A stretch of 64,000 bases of DNA, taken from NCBI GenBank assembly GCA_018402085.1, contig JAGYJM010000002.1:1860001-1924000 (forward strand). Direction: 5' to 3'. This document shows, piece by piece, positions 1 through 9,800 of this stretch. The position numbers were made by a program, and so were the translations under genes. Within the stretch, counting starts at the first letter, position 1. The number at the start of each line of letters is the position of its first letter. The notes beneath the pieces are model-generated. The model saw nothing but the letters and a program-made list of their open reading frames with translations. It made no database searches and was not told where the DNA came from. The stretch is from Flavobacteriales bacterium. GTDB lineage: Bacteria; Bacteroidota; Bacteroidia; Flavobacteriales_D; Sanyastnellaceae.

Positions 1-1
1 C

Positions 2-2580
2 GAACAATGGACGGTACCAAACGATGTAACCGAAGTTCAGATTGAAGTTCACGGCGCCCAGGGCGGCGGTGGCGGCAACAACAGCCTCGCCGGTGGTCTC
101 GGTGCACGCATGAGCGGCACATTCAGTGTAACTCCCGGCGATGTATTCGATATTCTTGTCGGACAACAAGGCGGCACAGGAGCTGATACCAGCGATCCGC
201 AAGGCAACGAAAACGGCGGTGGTGGTGGTTCATTCGTGGTGCTCGCTGCGGATGACACCCCATACATCATTGCCGGCGGTGGCGGCGGTGGTCCGTCAAC
301 CCAGTACGGAACAAGTTGCGCTCGTGACCTCGAAGCAGCACATGGTCGGATCACTGAGGATGGCGCAAGTGCTGTCTGCAGCGGTACCGGAGCAAGGTGG
401 TTCAGGTGGTAACGGCGGCAGCCGAACGGGTTCATACAGCGGAGGTGCAGGAGGTGGATTCCTCACTGATGGTGCCGATGGGCAAGCCCACTGCAACACA
501 CCTCAAGGTGGACGCTCTTATCTGAATGGTGGTGCAGGTGGCGCAGGAAACACTTCTTGCTATGGCTCTACCCACTACGGTGGATTCGGTGGCGGTGGTG
601 CCGGTGAACTCGGATCGCCTGGCGGCGGCGGTGGCTACTCAGGCGGCGGTGCTGCCGGTAGCTGGAGCAGCTTCTCTACCTATGGTGGAGGCGGTGGTTC
701 GTACAACATCGGAACTGACCAAGACAATCGAAGCCGGTGTTCGCGAAGGTGACGGAATGATTGTCATCAGTTATGTGACAATACCAAATTGTGTTCCAGG
801 TTGTACTGATGCTACAGCTGATAACTACGATCCGGAAGCCAACTTCGATAACGGCACCTGTGAGTACCTTGGCTGTACGGATGAAGCGGCCTGTAACTTC
901 GACATGGAGGCAAACGTCAACGACGGTAGCTGTATCTTCTACATTGACTGCGCCGGTAACTGCGGTGGTTCATTCATCACCGATGAGTGTGGCAACTGCT
1001 TTGACCCAACAACTGAAGGTGAAACGTTCATCTTCCAGCACACCGGATTCTTGCAAACCTTCGTGGTTCCTCAAGGAGCTGCTAAACTTCGGATTCAGGC
1101 ATTTGGTGCTCAAGGTGGTAGCTGGGATGGCTCAGGCGGTGGTCTGGGCGCACACATCAGTGGTACCTTCGACGTAACTGCCGGTCAGCAGCTCACACTG
1201 CTCGTTGGTGGTGCGGGTCAAAATGGTGATCCTGAATTCCGCAACGCCGGTGGTGGCGGTGGCTCGTTTGTCACTGACATCAATGACACCCCATGGCTGG
1301 TTGCAGGTGGTGGTGGAGGTCTCTCCAGCACACCAATCAATGGCAACTCCAATGCGAGTGTAACCGAAAACGGTTATGACGGATTCAGCCCGAGCAATCC
1401 TGACTTCTTCGGTATCGGTGGTACCGCCGGAAATGGCGCGACCAATGCGGCTACTGGCGAAGCATGTGGTGGAAACGGCGCAGGTCTCCTTACTGATGGT
1501 GAAGAAACCCAGTGTACGACCATGGGTACCATGACCTCAGGTACTGCCTTTATCAATGGTGGACAAGGCGGTGTTGCTGCATGTGGCGTTCAGACTGCCG
1601 GCGGATTCGGCGGCGGTGGCGGCGGTGGCTGCCTCGGTACCGGTGGTGGCGGTGGCTACTCCGGTGGTGGTGGTAGCTACGGTATCGGCGGTAATGCCGG
1701 TGGTGGCGGTAGCTACAATGTCGGTAATGATGCCGTTGACCTGCCTGCGATTAATGAAGGTGACGGACGAATCATCATTACGATTCTTCCTGAACCTCCA
1801 TGTGTGCTTGGATGTACCGATCCGCTCGCAGACAACTTCAACCCGGATGCAACCGATGATGATGGTACATGTATCATTTCAGGCTGTACCGATGAAACAG
1901 CGGCGAACTACGATGCGGCAGCAACCAATGACGATGGCTCTTGTCAATTCCCTGGATGTACCTACGAAGGTGCTTCTAACTATGACAACACTGCTAACGT
2001 TGATGATGGCAGCTGTATCTTCGATCAGTGCCCGGCACCAGCAGGATGTACCGACGAAACAGCATGTAACTACAACTTACTGGCCGTAGAAGATGACGGT
2101 AGCTGTATTCTCCCTGACGGATGTACAGACAATGACGCATGCAACTATAACGAGAACGCGCTCTGCGATGACGGTTCTTGTGAGTATGACTCATGTGTGG
2201 GCTGTACAGATCCGGCAGCCATCAATTACGATGAAGCATACACGCAAAATGATGGTTCATGTGAATATGAAGGATGCACAGATGAAACAGCTTGCAACTA
2301 CGACCCGGAAGCCACTATTGACAATGGATCATGTGACTACAACTGCCACGGTTGTATGTATGCCGATGCCGTTAACTACGATGCTGAAGCTACCTACGAT
2401 AACGGGTCATGTGTGTTTGAACCTGCTATTCAATGTGGACCTGACACTTACTTCGATGAATTGCTCGGCATGTGTATGCCTATTGAAGACACTTGTCCGC
2501 AAGACTTAAACGAAGACGGTCTAATCAACTCTTCTGACCTTCTGAACTTCCTCGGAGCCTTTGGCACAAGCTGCGAGTAA
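2..2580 (+). CDS. Secreted glycine-rich/cysteine-repeat protein, 5'-partial and twice frameshifted
   Basis: The gene enters from the left edge, so its start is not visible. Coding runs in frame 2 up to about 392, continues in frame 3 from about 396 to 712, and then in frame 1 from about 712 to the stop at 2580; each switch equals one extra base (or two missing). Reading across the switches gives two glycine-rich domains (about 2-780 and 1030-1790), each beginning with a W/F-x-VP strand and containing an ILVG or LLVG segment, a long Gly run and a final GDG-hydrophobic strand. Between and after them are Cys repeats of the form GCTD..A.NYD..A..DDGSC and one DCAGNCGG..CGNC module. The last 28 residues form a dockerin-like EF-hand loop (DLNEDGLINSSD) ending CE-stop. 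It is a paralogue of the giant gene at 6847. Real mutation or sequencing error cannot be told apart here. Confidence 0.75.
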
Positions 2581-2600
2581 GCTCACGATAACCTGCTTTC

Positions 2601-2634
2601 AAAAGCCCCGGCCTATGGTCGGGGCTTTTGTTTT
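2601..2634 (+). terminator. Rho-independent terminator after the glycine-rich protein gene
   Basis: A strong hairpin with arms AAAAGCCCCG and CGGGGCTTTT (2601-2610 and 2620-2629) is followed by a T-rich tract. It lies 20 bases after the stop at 2580. The A-rich 5' arm could also let it work on the opposite strand. Confidence 0.85.
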
Positions 2635-3040
2635 TCAAGATGCTGCTTCACTGCCCGAAAACCGTCGCGGTTCATTGATATGCGCGCAGTGAAATCTTAT
2701 TATCAAACAGCGTTACTGCTTTTCACCGGCTTCGGTAATCAACAAAAGATCCTGACCTGCAGCCATTCATACCTGTAACCAAGAGATGATTGAAAAAGAC
2801 CGATGAGCATTTAGAACTCGCCCTATTAAAGGCTTGGCAATATGGGTTGAGTGAGCTATTGATCGCAACCCGGGGAGCCGTCTACCGGCAGCAGCAAGCA
2901 GCCGATAACTGCACAGAACACTGAAGAAGATGCATGATGAATGCGCTCTGAAAGCAAAGCCAACAATTCCAGCCTTGAAGAAGGAACAGAGAAACTTTAA
3001 ATAACGGGAAGCCGCCTAAGAAAATGGAACGACAAGTACC
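2635..3040. other. Intergenic stretch without a recognised gene
   Basis: About 400 bases between a plus-strand terminator and the 3' end of the aminotransferase. Short open stretches exist (for example around 2800-2925 and 2928-3000) but none has a convincing start, length or recognisable motif. They may be remains of a decayed gene. I see no RNA gene or repeat here. Confidence 0.4.
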
Positions 3041-4288
3041 TCAGTCTTCAGCTTGGTTACCGATCACTGAAGCTTGATCTTGCACACCTGTAGCAAGTAA
3101 ACCGGGGTATTGCTTGAGACCCTCACGAAGACATTCTACCGCATGCTTAAGGGCATCCGTATTCAAAACATAAGCCACTCGCACCTGCCGCCGACCGAAC
3201 TCAACGTTTTTGTAAAAACCAGCAGCCGGAGCCATCATTACCGTGCATCCTTCGTATTCAAATTCTTCGAGCATCCACTGACAGAAGCGCTCGGCATCAT
3301 CAACCGGCAGCTCTGCCATGCAATAAAAGGCACCTTTGGGCTTTGGGCAACGCACTCCTGTAATCGAGTTTAAGCCCTCCACCAGAATGTCACGCCGCTG
3401 CACATACTCGCTGATCACAGCGTCAAAGTACGACTGCGGTGTCTTGAGTGCCGCTTCGCCCGCAACTTGCGCAAGTGTAGGAGGTGACAGCCTCGCCTGA
3501 GCAAACTTAATGGCTGTATCACGAACTTCCTTATTCTTGGTAATCATCGCTCCGATGCGCGCGCCACACATGCTGTAGCGTTTAGATACACTGTCAATCA
3601 TGATCACGTTATCCTCCATCCCCATCAGGTTCAGCACAGAGAACGGTTTTTCACCATCATAAGTAAACTCGCGGTACACTTCATCAGCAATGAGAAAGAG
3701 GTCATGCCGCCGCACAAGATCACGAAGTTGCTCAAGTTCTTCTTGCGAATACAGGTAACCGGTTGGGTTCGCAGGATTGCAAATCATAATGGCCTTAGTG
3801 CGCTCTGTGATAAGTGGCTCAAAATCTTCAATCATTGGAAGAGCAAAACCATTCTCAATAAAAGAAGTCACACTGCGCACCTTCACCCCTGCGCTTTGCG
3901 CAAAACCATTGTAGTTGGCGTAAAAAGGCTCCGGAATAATCACCTCGTCTCCGGGGTCCATACAACTATTGATGGTAAACAACAAAGCCTCTGAACCTCC
4001 GGTGGTAATGAGAATATCATTCTCATCTACAGGAATACCGTGCTCCTGGTAGTAAGCTGCAAGTCCTTTGCGGTAACTAAGATTGCCCTCGCTTAATGAA
4101 TACTCCAGCACCTTTTCATCATACCCGCGAAGGGTATCCCACACCACCTGAGGGGTTTCAATGTCAGGCTGACCGATATTGAGGTGATAAACAACTTTAC
4201 CCTGACGCTTTGCCGATTCAGCATATGGCACCAGTTTCCGGATTGGAGAAGCTGGCATCGCCGCTCCTTTTTGTGAAATTCCAGGCAT
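3041..4288 (-). CDS. Pyridoxal-phosphate aminotransferase, class I/II (aspartate aminotransferase-like)
   Basis: A 415-residue fold-type I aminotransferase that would transfer an amino group between an amino acid and a 2-oxo acid in the cytosol. Visible signatures in order: the N-terminal SPIRKLVPYA and HLNIGQPDI segments typical of Bacteroidota aspartate aminotransferase-like proteins, NPANPTGY, the PLP-binding ADEVYREF, the Schiff-base lysine in SVSKRYSMCGARIG, and RVAY near the end with its substrate-binding Arg. The ATG at 4288 is kept because MPGISQKGAAMPASPIRK matches the family N-terminus. Length is normal. It stands alone on the minus strand. The exact amino acid substrate cannot be read from the sequence. 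Confidence 0.9.
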   Translation of the reverse strand: MPGISQKGAAMPASPIRKLVPYAESAKRQGKVVYHLNIGQPDIETPQVVWDTLRGYDEKVLEYSLSEGNLSYRKGLAAYYQEHGIPVDENDILITTGGSEALLFTINSCMDPGDEVIIPEPFYANYNGFAQSAGVKVRSVTSFIENGFALPMIEDFEPLITERTKAIMICNPANPTGYLYSQEELEQLRDLVRRHDLFLIADEVYREFTYDGEKPFSVLNLMGMEDNVIMIDSVSKRYSMCGARIGAMITKNKEVRDTAIKFAQARLSPPTLAQVAGEAALKTPQSYFDAVISEYVQRRDILVEGLNSITGVRCPKPKGAFYCMAELPVDDAERFCQWMLEEFEYEGCTVMMAPAAGFYKNVEFGRRQVRVAYVLNTDALKHAVECLREGLKQYPGLLATGVQDQASVIGNQAED

Positions 4289-4309
4289 AACACTTCCAAA
4301 TTGGGCTAA

Positions 4310-4317
4310 CGAAAGTA
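4310..4317 (-). promoter_or_regulatory. Putative -7 box (TACTTTCG) of the aminotransferase gene
   Basis: On the minus strand TACTTTCG fits the Bacteroidetes TAnnTTTG box with TTCG in place of TTTG, 21 bases before the ATG at 4288. Confidence 0.4.
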
Positions 4318-4344
4318 CGACTTATTGCCCTTCAAGCATACTTT

Positions 4345-4902
4345 TCAGCTATCAGTTATTGATGCGCGCGTCGCCTGTTGAAGGTGACGCTGGTTATGAT
4401 AGATCACAACGCGCAGTGTATCACCGAGACGCAGACGGATCACCTTACTGATGCTTATAGAGGTCCTGATCTTATTCAGGTCTTTTTGCCTCGCGATTTC
4501 AAGCAATTGAAGCAATTCTTTTTGATCGGCGAGAAATCGCCGGATGATGTCACGATCTGCAACATTCACAGTGGGATTCATAGCTTTGAAAGTTTTCATC
4601 TTGTTCAACTGCTCCGGTTCGCGGGGCATCAATGACCTTGCAAACTTTCCGCCTAGCCATCCCTCTTTGAATAGTTCAGAAGCCTCGCAACTAGAGGCCT
4701 CCATCCTTTTACGAATTTCAGGCAGGTAAAAATCACTATATCGGTTAAGATGCTCAAAGCACTCTAAGGCATTCCATGCTCTGGGATCATGACGATTTAA
4801 GAGTTCCGCATCCGATTTAGCATCCAGCGCTTTTGCGCTGTTAGTCACAGACAAAGAGCGTGCATAGAGATCATCCAGCAAGTTCTTGGCAGTCATTTTC
4901 AT
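4345..4902 (-). CDS. DinB-superfamily protein (putative metal-dependent hydrolase fold)
   Basis: About 185 residues with the pattern of the DinB/YfiT-like four-helix metal-binding fold: one His in WNALECFEHLNRY and two in the C-terminal VIYHNQRHLQQA. Those three His would be the metal ligands. Members include thiol transferases and uncharacterised enzymes; the reaction here is unknown. The frame also opens at a TTG at 4962 that overlaps the stop of the Crp gene (TGATTG), but the ATG at 4902 gives the more usual N-terminus (MKMTAKNLLDDLY). It is the last gene of a GNAT-Crp-DinB operon. A copy of the dispersed hairpin lies in frame near the N-terminus and encodes SAKALDA, between helices. Confidence 0.7.
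   Translation of the reverse strand: MKMTAKNLLDDLYARSLSVTNSAKALDAKSDAELLNRHDPRAWNALECFEHLNRYSDFYLPEIRKRMEASSCEASELFKEGWLGGKFARSLMPREPEQLNKMKTFKAMNPTVNVADRDIIRRFLADQKELLQLLEIARQKDLNKIRTSISISKVIRLRLGDTLRVVIYHNQRHLQQATRASITDS
4820..4840 (+). repeat. Dispersed hairpin element, copy 1 (in coding sequence)
   Basis: GCATC, then stem CAGCGC, loop TTTT, stem GCGCTG. All six pairs form. It lies within the DinB-like gene, antisense to it. Confidence 0.85.
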
Positions 4903-4958
4903 AGGCTTCAATTTGAAAGCAAGATGGCTGCATATCGAAAAATGAATCTTGCGTTCAA

Positions 4959-5501
4959 TCAAGAATTCTGCACACGCGAAAGGGTTTCAGGTGTCATACG
5001 AAGGTATGAAGCGATGTACTTGAGCGGTACTTCCTGAAAGAGACGCGGACTTCGCTTCAGTACTCTTTTGTAGCGTTCAAGCGGTGAGTTGATAAGTAAA
5101 TCGTATTCGCGCTCCATTTGCTGGTGCACCAATTGTTCAAGAAGCAAATTCCACAACTGCCTTCGATCTTCGCTGGCTTCCATAAAGGCCTTGTAGGTCG
5201 ATTTAGAAAGCAGCTTGACTTCAGTACGGCGCAAAGCTTGAACTTCAAGCGGCGACGCCTCCTCTGTGATAAAGCTATCAAGTGCCGCAACGAGATCACC
5301 GGCATACCCAAACCTGATGCTGTGTTCTTTTCTATCGGCACGAATAAAAAAGCGAAGGCAACCTTCTTTGACCCAATATACACGGGTATCGCTCTCCCCT
5401 GCTCGCTTGAGTAGCTGGTGACGATCAAGCACGAGGTGGTCTTCCCAGAGATCGTTCTCATCTATGGCTTCAATCAAACACTGCAGCGTGGCGTTGTTCA
5501 T
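4959..5501 (-). CDS. Crp/Fnr-family transcriptional regulator
   Basis: A 180-residue cyclic-nucleotide-binding-type regulator. The N-terminal two thirds look like the cNMP-binding beta roll (RVYWVKEGCLRFFI, HSIRFGYAGDLVAA), and the C-terminus carries the short winged-helix common in Bacteroidota members: ERYKRVLKRSPRLFQEVPLK then YIASYLRMTPETLSRV, which is the DNA-recognition helix. The ligand is unknown. Its ATG overlaps the stop of the GNAT gene (ATGA), and its stop overlaps the alternative TTG start of the DinB-like gene, so all three are probably co-transcribed. In many Bacteroidota such regulators sit beside the small stress or detoxification genes that they control; that is inference here. 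Confidence 0.85.
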   Translation of the reverse strand: MNNATLQCLIEAIDENDLWEDHLVLDRHQLLKRAGESDTRVYWVKEGCLRFFIRADRKEHSIRFGYAGDLVAALDSFITEEASPLEVQALRRTEVKLLSKSTYKAFMEASEDRRQLWNLLLEQLVHQQMEREYDLLINSPLERYKRVLKRSPRLFQEVPLKYIASYLRMTPETLSRVQNS

Positions 5502-5956
5502 GATTCCGATTGAAGCGGATGAAAGCGGTAAAACATGAGTTGGTGAGGCCCGATATTGCGCACTTCATACCAGTGATCGATGCGCTCGAAACCCATACGA
5601 TCATAAAAGCCAAGGGCAACCTTTCGGGCATCGCACCAGAGAACATCATAACCTTTCGAATTGATCAGCGCAAGTGCGTATTCAACAATGGCTACACCTG
5701 CTCCGCGACCGCGAACATCAGGATCGGTGGCCATCGCCCGCAGTCGATATTGCAGACGGTCATCCAGCTTTGGAGTAGTCATTTCGAAAAGAGAACAAAT
5801 ACCCACCAGTCGGCCATCTTGCCATGCGCCGAGGTGAATGGCATCTTCGCGTTTATCGATATCAATCACACAATTCTCAGCGCAATCGATATGCGGCCAA
5901 AGCACTTTATGGCGAAGCCGGCGTGTATCTTCTGAAGCGATTTCTGTGACCTTCAT
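5498..5956 (-). CDS. GNAT-family N-acetyltransferase
   Basis: A 152-residue GCN5-related acetyltransferase that would move an acetyl group from acetyl-CoA to an unknown amine. The core is visible: LVGICSLFEM (beta 4), LRAMATDPDVRGRGAGVAIVEYA with the acetyl-CoA pyrophosphate loop RGRGAG, and the C-terminal GFYDRMGFERID motif. The arrangement resembles the ElaA/YhbS-like branch. It is the first gene of a three-gene operon with a Crp-type regulator and a DinB-like protein, and diverges from the S4-domain gene at 6014 with 57 bases between them. A TATCTTCG box lies 18 bases before its ATG. Confidence 0.85.
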   Translation of the reverse strand: MKVTEIASEDTRRLRHKVLWPHIDCAENCVIDIDKREDAIHLGAWQDGRLVGICSLFEMTTPKLDDRLQYRLRAMATDPDVRGRGAGVAIVEYALALINSKGYDVLWCDARKVALGFYDRMGFERIDHWYEVRNIGPHQLMFYRFHPLQSES

Positions 5957-5974
5957 AGCGGTGTTTCGATAGAA

Positions 5975-5982
5975 CGAAGATA
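5975..5982 (-). promoter_or_regulatory. Putative -7 box (TATCTTCG) of the GNAT-Crp-DinB operon
   Basis: Minus-strand TATCTTCG, a TTCG variant of the Bacteroidetes TAnnTTTG box, 18 bases before the ATG at 5956. The same variant precedes ftsY, the lipoprotein gene at 28387 and the E1 gene at 47326. Confidence 0.45.
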
Positions 5983-6013
5983 GTGCCTCCTGAGAATTTA
6001 CGACCTTTGACCA

Positions 6014-6373
6014 ATGCGCGTTGATAAATACCTCTGGGCTATCCGTGTATTCAAAACACGAACGCTTGCGACTGCCGCTTGCAAAGAGGGACGCATTATC
6101 ATTGATGATGAGTCTGTCAAGCCTTCACGTGAAATAAAAGCGGGAGAAGAAATCATCATACGCAAAGGAGCAGTCTACTTTCACTGGAAAGTCATTGATC
6201 TCCCCAAAAGCAGAGTAGGTGCCAAACTTGTTGAACAGTTCGCGAAAGATATCACGCCGGAAGAAGAATTAAGTAAGCTTGAAATGATACGGCTGGGTAA
6301 TCAACAACGACCGAAAGGATTGGGTCGCCCTACCAAACGCGATCGTCGAAACTGGGATGAATATTTCAAATAG
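6014..6373 (+). CDS. S4-domain RNA-binding protein (Hsp15/HslR family)
   Basis: A 119-residue basic protein that starts directly with the S4 RNA-binding fold (MRVDKYLWAIRVFKTRTLAT ... GRIIIDDESVKPSREIKAGEEI). In Hsp15 this fold binds the free 50S subunit carrying a stalled nascent chain, to help recycle it. The C-terminus is rich in Lys/Arg with GRPTKRDRR, as in the family. Length matches Hsp15 homologues. It is monocistronic by position, divergent from the GNAT gene, and about 470 bases separate it from the next gene. Confidence 0.85.
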   Translation: MRVDKYLWAIRVFKTRTLATAACKEGRIIIDDESVKPSREIKAGEEIIIRKGAVYFHWKVIDLPKSRVGAKLVEQFAKDITPEEELSKLEMIRLGNQQRPKGLGRPTKRDRRNWDEYFK

Positions 6374-6809
6374 CTACTTGTTCTGAGGTCTGTCATTGCC
6401 CTTGCAAAAAGCTCCGGCCCATACATCTCGTTCGTTATGGCATTCCAGTCATGTCTTCGCTTCTTCACTCATGCGCCTTGGCTGATATTCATTTCTTTGA
6501 CCCGGTGCCTCTGCCCTCCTTACCATGAGTTCAATCGAAGGGACGCTGTTACAAATTCAAGAAAACCCAAAAGGTTGAAAACTGCCATGAATAGAGAACA
6601 GCTTCTATCTCTTCGCATTTAGGATGCTGACCCTCTACCATGATCATCATCTTTCAGTAGCCACGTACAAAATGGTGGTGTATTTGCTTGCTTTCCTCGC
6701 AATGCTACAGCGGAAACAACCTCGCAATTATGCTTAACCAGTGTACACACCTCTGATCATCAGGTTGATAAGTTAACCTGAATGTGAATACCTTTCAAAC
6801 GGACTTCAC
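6374..6809. other. Intergenic stretch before the giant gene
   Basis: About 440 bases with no supportable gene; a 61-codon open frame at 6437-6622 has no recognisable features. The notable element is the inverted repeat at 6760-6781 listed separately. No terminator was seen after the S4-domain gene. Confidence 0.4.
6760..6781. promoter_or_regulatory. Inverted repeat upstream of the giant gene promoter, possible operator
   Basis: TCAGGTT (6760-6766) and AACCTGA (6775-6781) form a perfect 7-bp inverted repeat with an 8-base centre, ending 28 bases before the -7 box at 6810. This is where an activator or repressor could bind. No T run follows, so it is not a typical terminator. Confidence 0.35.
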
Positions 6810-6817
6810 TATCTTTG
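6810..6817 (+). promoter_or_regulatory. -7 box (TATCTTTG) of the giant glycine-rich protein gene
   Basis: A perfect match to TAnnTTTG, 29 bases before the ATG at 6847. It lies downstream of the earlier in-frame ATG at 6784, which argues that the later start is used. Confidence 0.6.
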
Positions 6818-6846
6818 CGCCCTTACTGAACTTAACCTCAACCAAT

Positions 6847-9800
6847 ATGCTTACGCTTCGCCTTCTGGGCATCCTCGTGGGATGTCTGTTCACCTTTGTC
6901 AACAGCGCTCAGGCCCAATCCGGCTGTACCATAGAATCGGCCTGTAACTACGATCTGGCGGCCATCGAAAACGACGGTTCCTGCCTTTGGACCATCGACT
7001 GCAACGGCACCTGTGGCGGAACATTTGTTACAGATGACTGTGAAAACTGCTTCGATCCAAACGGAGTAGCCCCTGATTGCTTCCCGGGCTGCATCGACCC
7101 TGAAGCAGATAACTACGATGAAACAGCCAACTATGATGACGGTAGCTGTACGTTCGACCTCGGTTGTGTAGATGACACAGCTTGTAATTATGACCCGGTA
7201 GCTACCATCGATGATGGTACGTGTGAATTTGTGGTCGACTGCAATGGTACATGCGGGGGAGATTTCGTTGACGATGCCTGCGGCAATTGCTACGATCCGA
7301 ATGTGCAAGACGAATCCTTAACTTTTACCTACACAGGTAACCTCCAGTCATGGACGGTACCTGCAGGTGTTTCAAACATCACCATCGAAGCCTTCGGTGC
7401 TGAAGGTGGTGGACAAGGTACCCCAGGTCGCGGAGCTCACATTCAAGGCGAATTCTCTGTTACCCCGGGTGCTACCCTGCGCATACTTGTCGGCGGAGAA
7501 GGTTCTGCTGTACCCGGTTCTTCTTCAGGAGCTGGTGGTGGAGGTACTTTCATTGTGGTTGAAGATGCCGCAGGCGCTTACACCATGTTCGATGGTCAAA
7601 ATGTAACTCCTCTTCTTGTTGCAGGTGGCGGTTCTGGTGTCTATGGTGGTGGTACAGGTGATGGCGGTCGCACAACTGAATCCGGTGGCGGCGTTTCGCC
7701 GGGAACAGGATGCAACGGCGCCGGATCAGGTAATGGCGGAGGCGGTGGAGGCGGCTTCTGTTCCAGCGGCTCACCAGGTCAATACGGTGTCGGCGGACAG
7801 TCTTTCCTCAATGGTGGTGCTCCTGGTGAGTATGGTGGCTTCGGTGGTGGCGGTGGCCAGACCAACAGTGGCGGTAACATCGCCGGAGGTGGCGGTGGAT
7901 GGTCCGGTGGATCAGGTAACACTGTGGCAAGCTACAACGCAGGCGGCGGAGGCAGCTACAATGCCGGTGTCAACCAGCAAGCTGAGGCGAACGTCCGCTC
8001 AGGAAACGGGCAGGTCACCATTTTCTATGCAGGTACTCCAGGTTGCATCGAAGGATGCACGGATTCAAATGCATGTAACTATGACCCAAATGCCGGAGCA
8101 GATGACGGTTCTTGCCAACTGCCTGATGGCTGTACTGATGAAACAGCGTGTAACTACGATCCTGCCGCAACCTGTGATGACGGTACGTGTATCCTCCCTG
8201 ATGGCTGTAACGACGATACTGCTTGTAACTACGATCCTAATGCACAATGCGACAACGGCTCTTGTGCCTATGAAATTGATTGTGCAGGCGTCTGCGGAGG
8301 CACCTTCATCGAAGACGCTTGTGGCAACTGTTATGATCAGAGCCTTCAGGGTCTTGAAGATGAAGTCATTACCCTCAACTATACCGGTAACCTCCAGTCA
8401 TGGACGGTACCTGCAGGTGTTTCAAACATCACCATCGAAGCCTTCGGCGCTGAAGGTGGTGGACAAGGTACCCCAGGCCGTGGAGCTCGCATTCAAGGCG
8501 AATTCTCGGTGACCCCGGGGTCAATACTGCGCATCCTTGTCGGCGGAGAAGGTTCTGCTGTGCCCGGTTCTTCTTCAGGAGCTGGTGGTGGTGGTACCTT
8601 CATCGTGGTTGAAGATGCCGCAGGCGCTTACACCATGTTCGATGGTCAAAATGTAACTCCACTTCTCGTTGCAGGTGGCGGTTCTGGCGTCTATGGTGGT
8701 GGTGCAGGTGATGGCGGTCGCACAACTGAATCCGGTGGTGGCGTTTCTCCTGGGTCTGGATGCGACGGCGCCGGATCAGGTAATGGTGGAGGCGGCGGAG
8801 GCGGCTTCTGTTCCGGTGGCTCACCAGGTCAATACGGTGTCGGCGGACAGTCTTTCCTCAATGGTGGTGCTCCTGGTGAGTATGGTGGCTTCGGTGGTGG
8901 CGGTGGCCAGACCAACAGTGGCGGTAACATCGCCGGAGGTGGCGGTGGATGGTCCGGTGGATCAGGTAACACTGTAGCAAGCTACAATGCCGGAGGTGGA
9001 GGTAGCTTCAACGCAGGCATCAACCAGCAAGCGGAAGCCAACGTAAGAAATGGAAACGGGGAAGTTATCATCAGCTATCCGGGTGCTCCGGTATGTAACG
9101 CCGGTTGTACAAACCCTCTTGCTTGCAATTACGACGACACGGCTGATGTTGACGACGGCTCATGTCAGCTCCCGGATGGGTGCACTGATGATACAGCCTG
9201 CAACTATGACCCCTCAGCAACGTGTGATGACGGCACGTGTGTCCTCCCTGATGGATGTACCGACGATACAGCTTGTAATTACGACCCAAATGCACTTTGC
9301 GATGATGGTTCTTGTCAATTCATTATTGACTGTGCAGGTGTATGCGGAGGAGATTTCGTTGACGATGCCTGCGGCAATTGCTACGATCCGAACATCCAAG
9401 ACGAATCCCTGACATTCAATTACACAGGATCCATTCAGAGTTGGACAGTTCCGGGCGGCGTTTCAAACATCACCATTGAAGCATTCGGTGCTGAAGGTGG
9501 TGGACAAGGCACCCCTGGTCGCGGCGCGCGCATTCAAGGTGAATTCTCGGTGACTCCTGGCTCTACACTGCGCATTCTCGTAGGAGGCGAAGGCTCACAA
9601 CAACCAGGATCTTCTTCTGGCGCAGGTGGCGGTGGTACATTCATCGTCGTAGAAGACCTTGCCGGTGCCTATACCATGTTCGATGGCCAAAACGTAACCC
9701 CACTTCTCGTCGCGGGAGGTGGTTCCGGCGTTTATGGCGGAGGAACAGGTGATGGCGGACGCACCACAGAAACCGGTGGTGGAGTAGCTCCGGGAGTAGA

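Noticed and set aside
390-730. Programmed ribosomal frameshifting in the first gene
   Set aside because: Neither switch point has a slippery heptamer or a clear stimulatory structure, and two switches in one direction are more easily explained by mutation or sequence error.
2700-3010. Transposase or other gene remnant in the first intergenic region
   Set aside because: Open stretches of 25-40 codons exist, but I recognise no motif and see no terminal inverted repeats or target duplications.
6437-6622. 61-codon open frame before the giant gene
   Set aside because: No signal peptide logic, no family pattern, no promoter-like box in front; composition looks non-coding.
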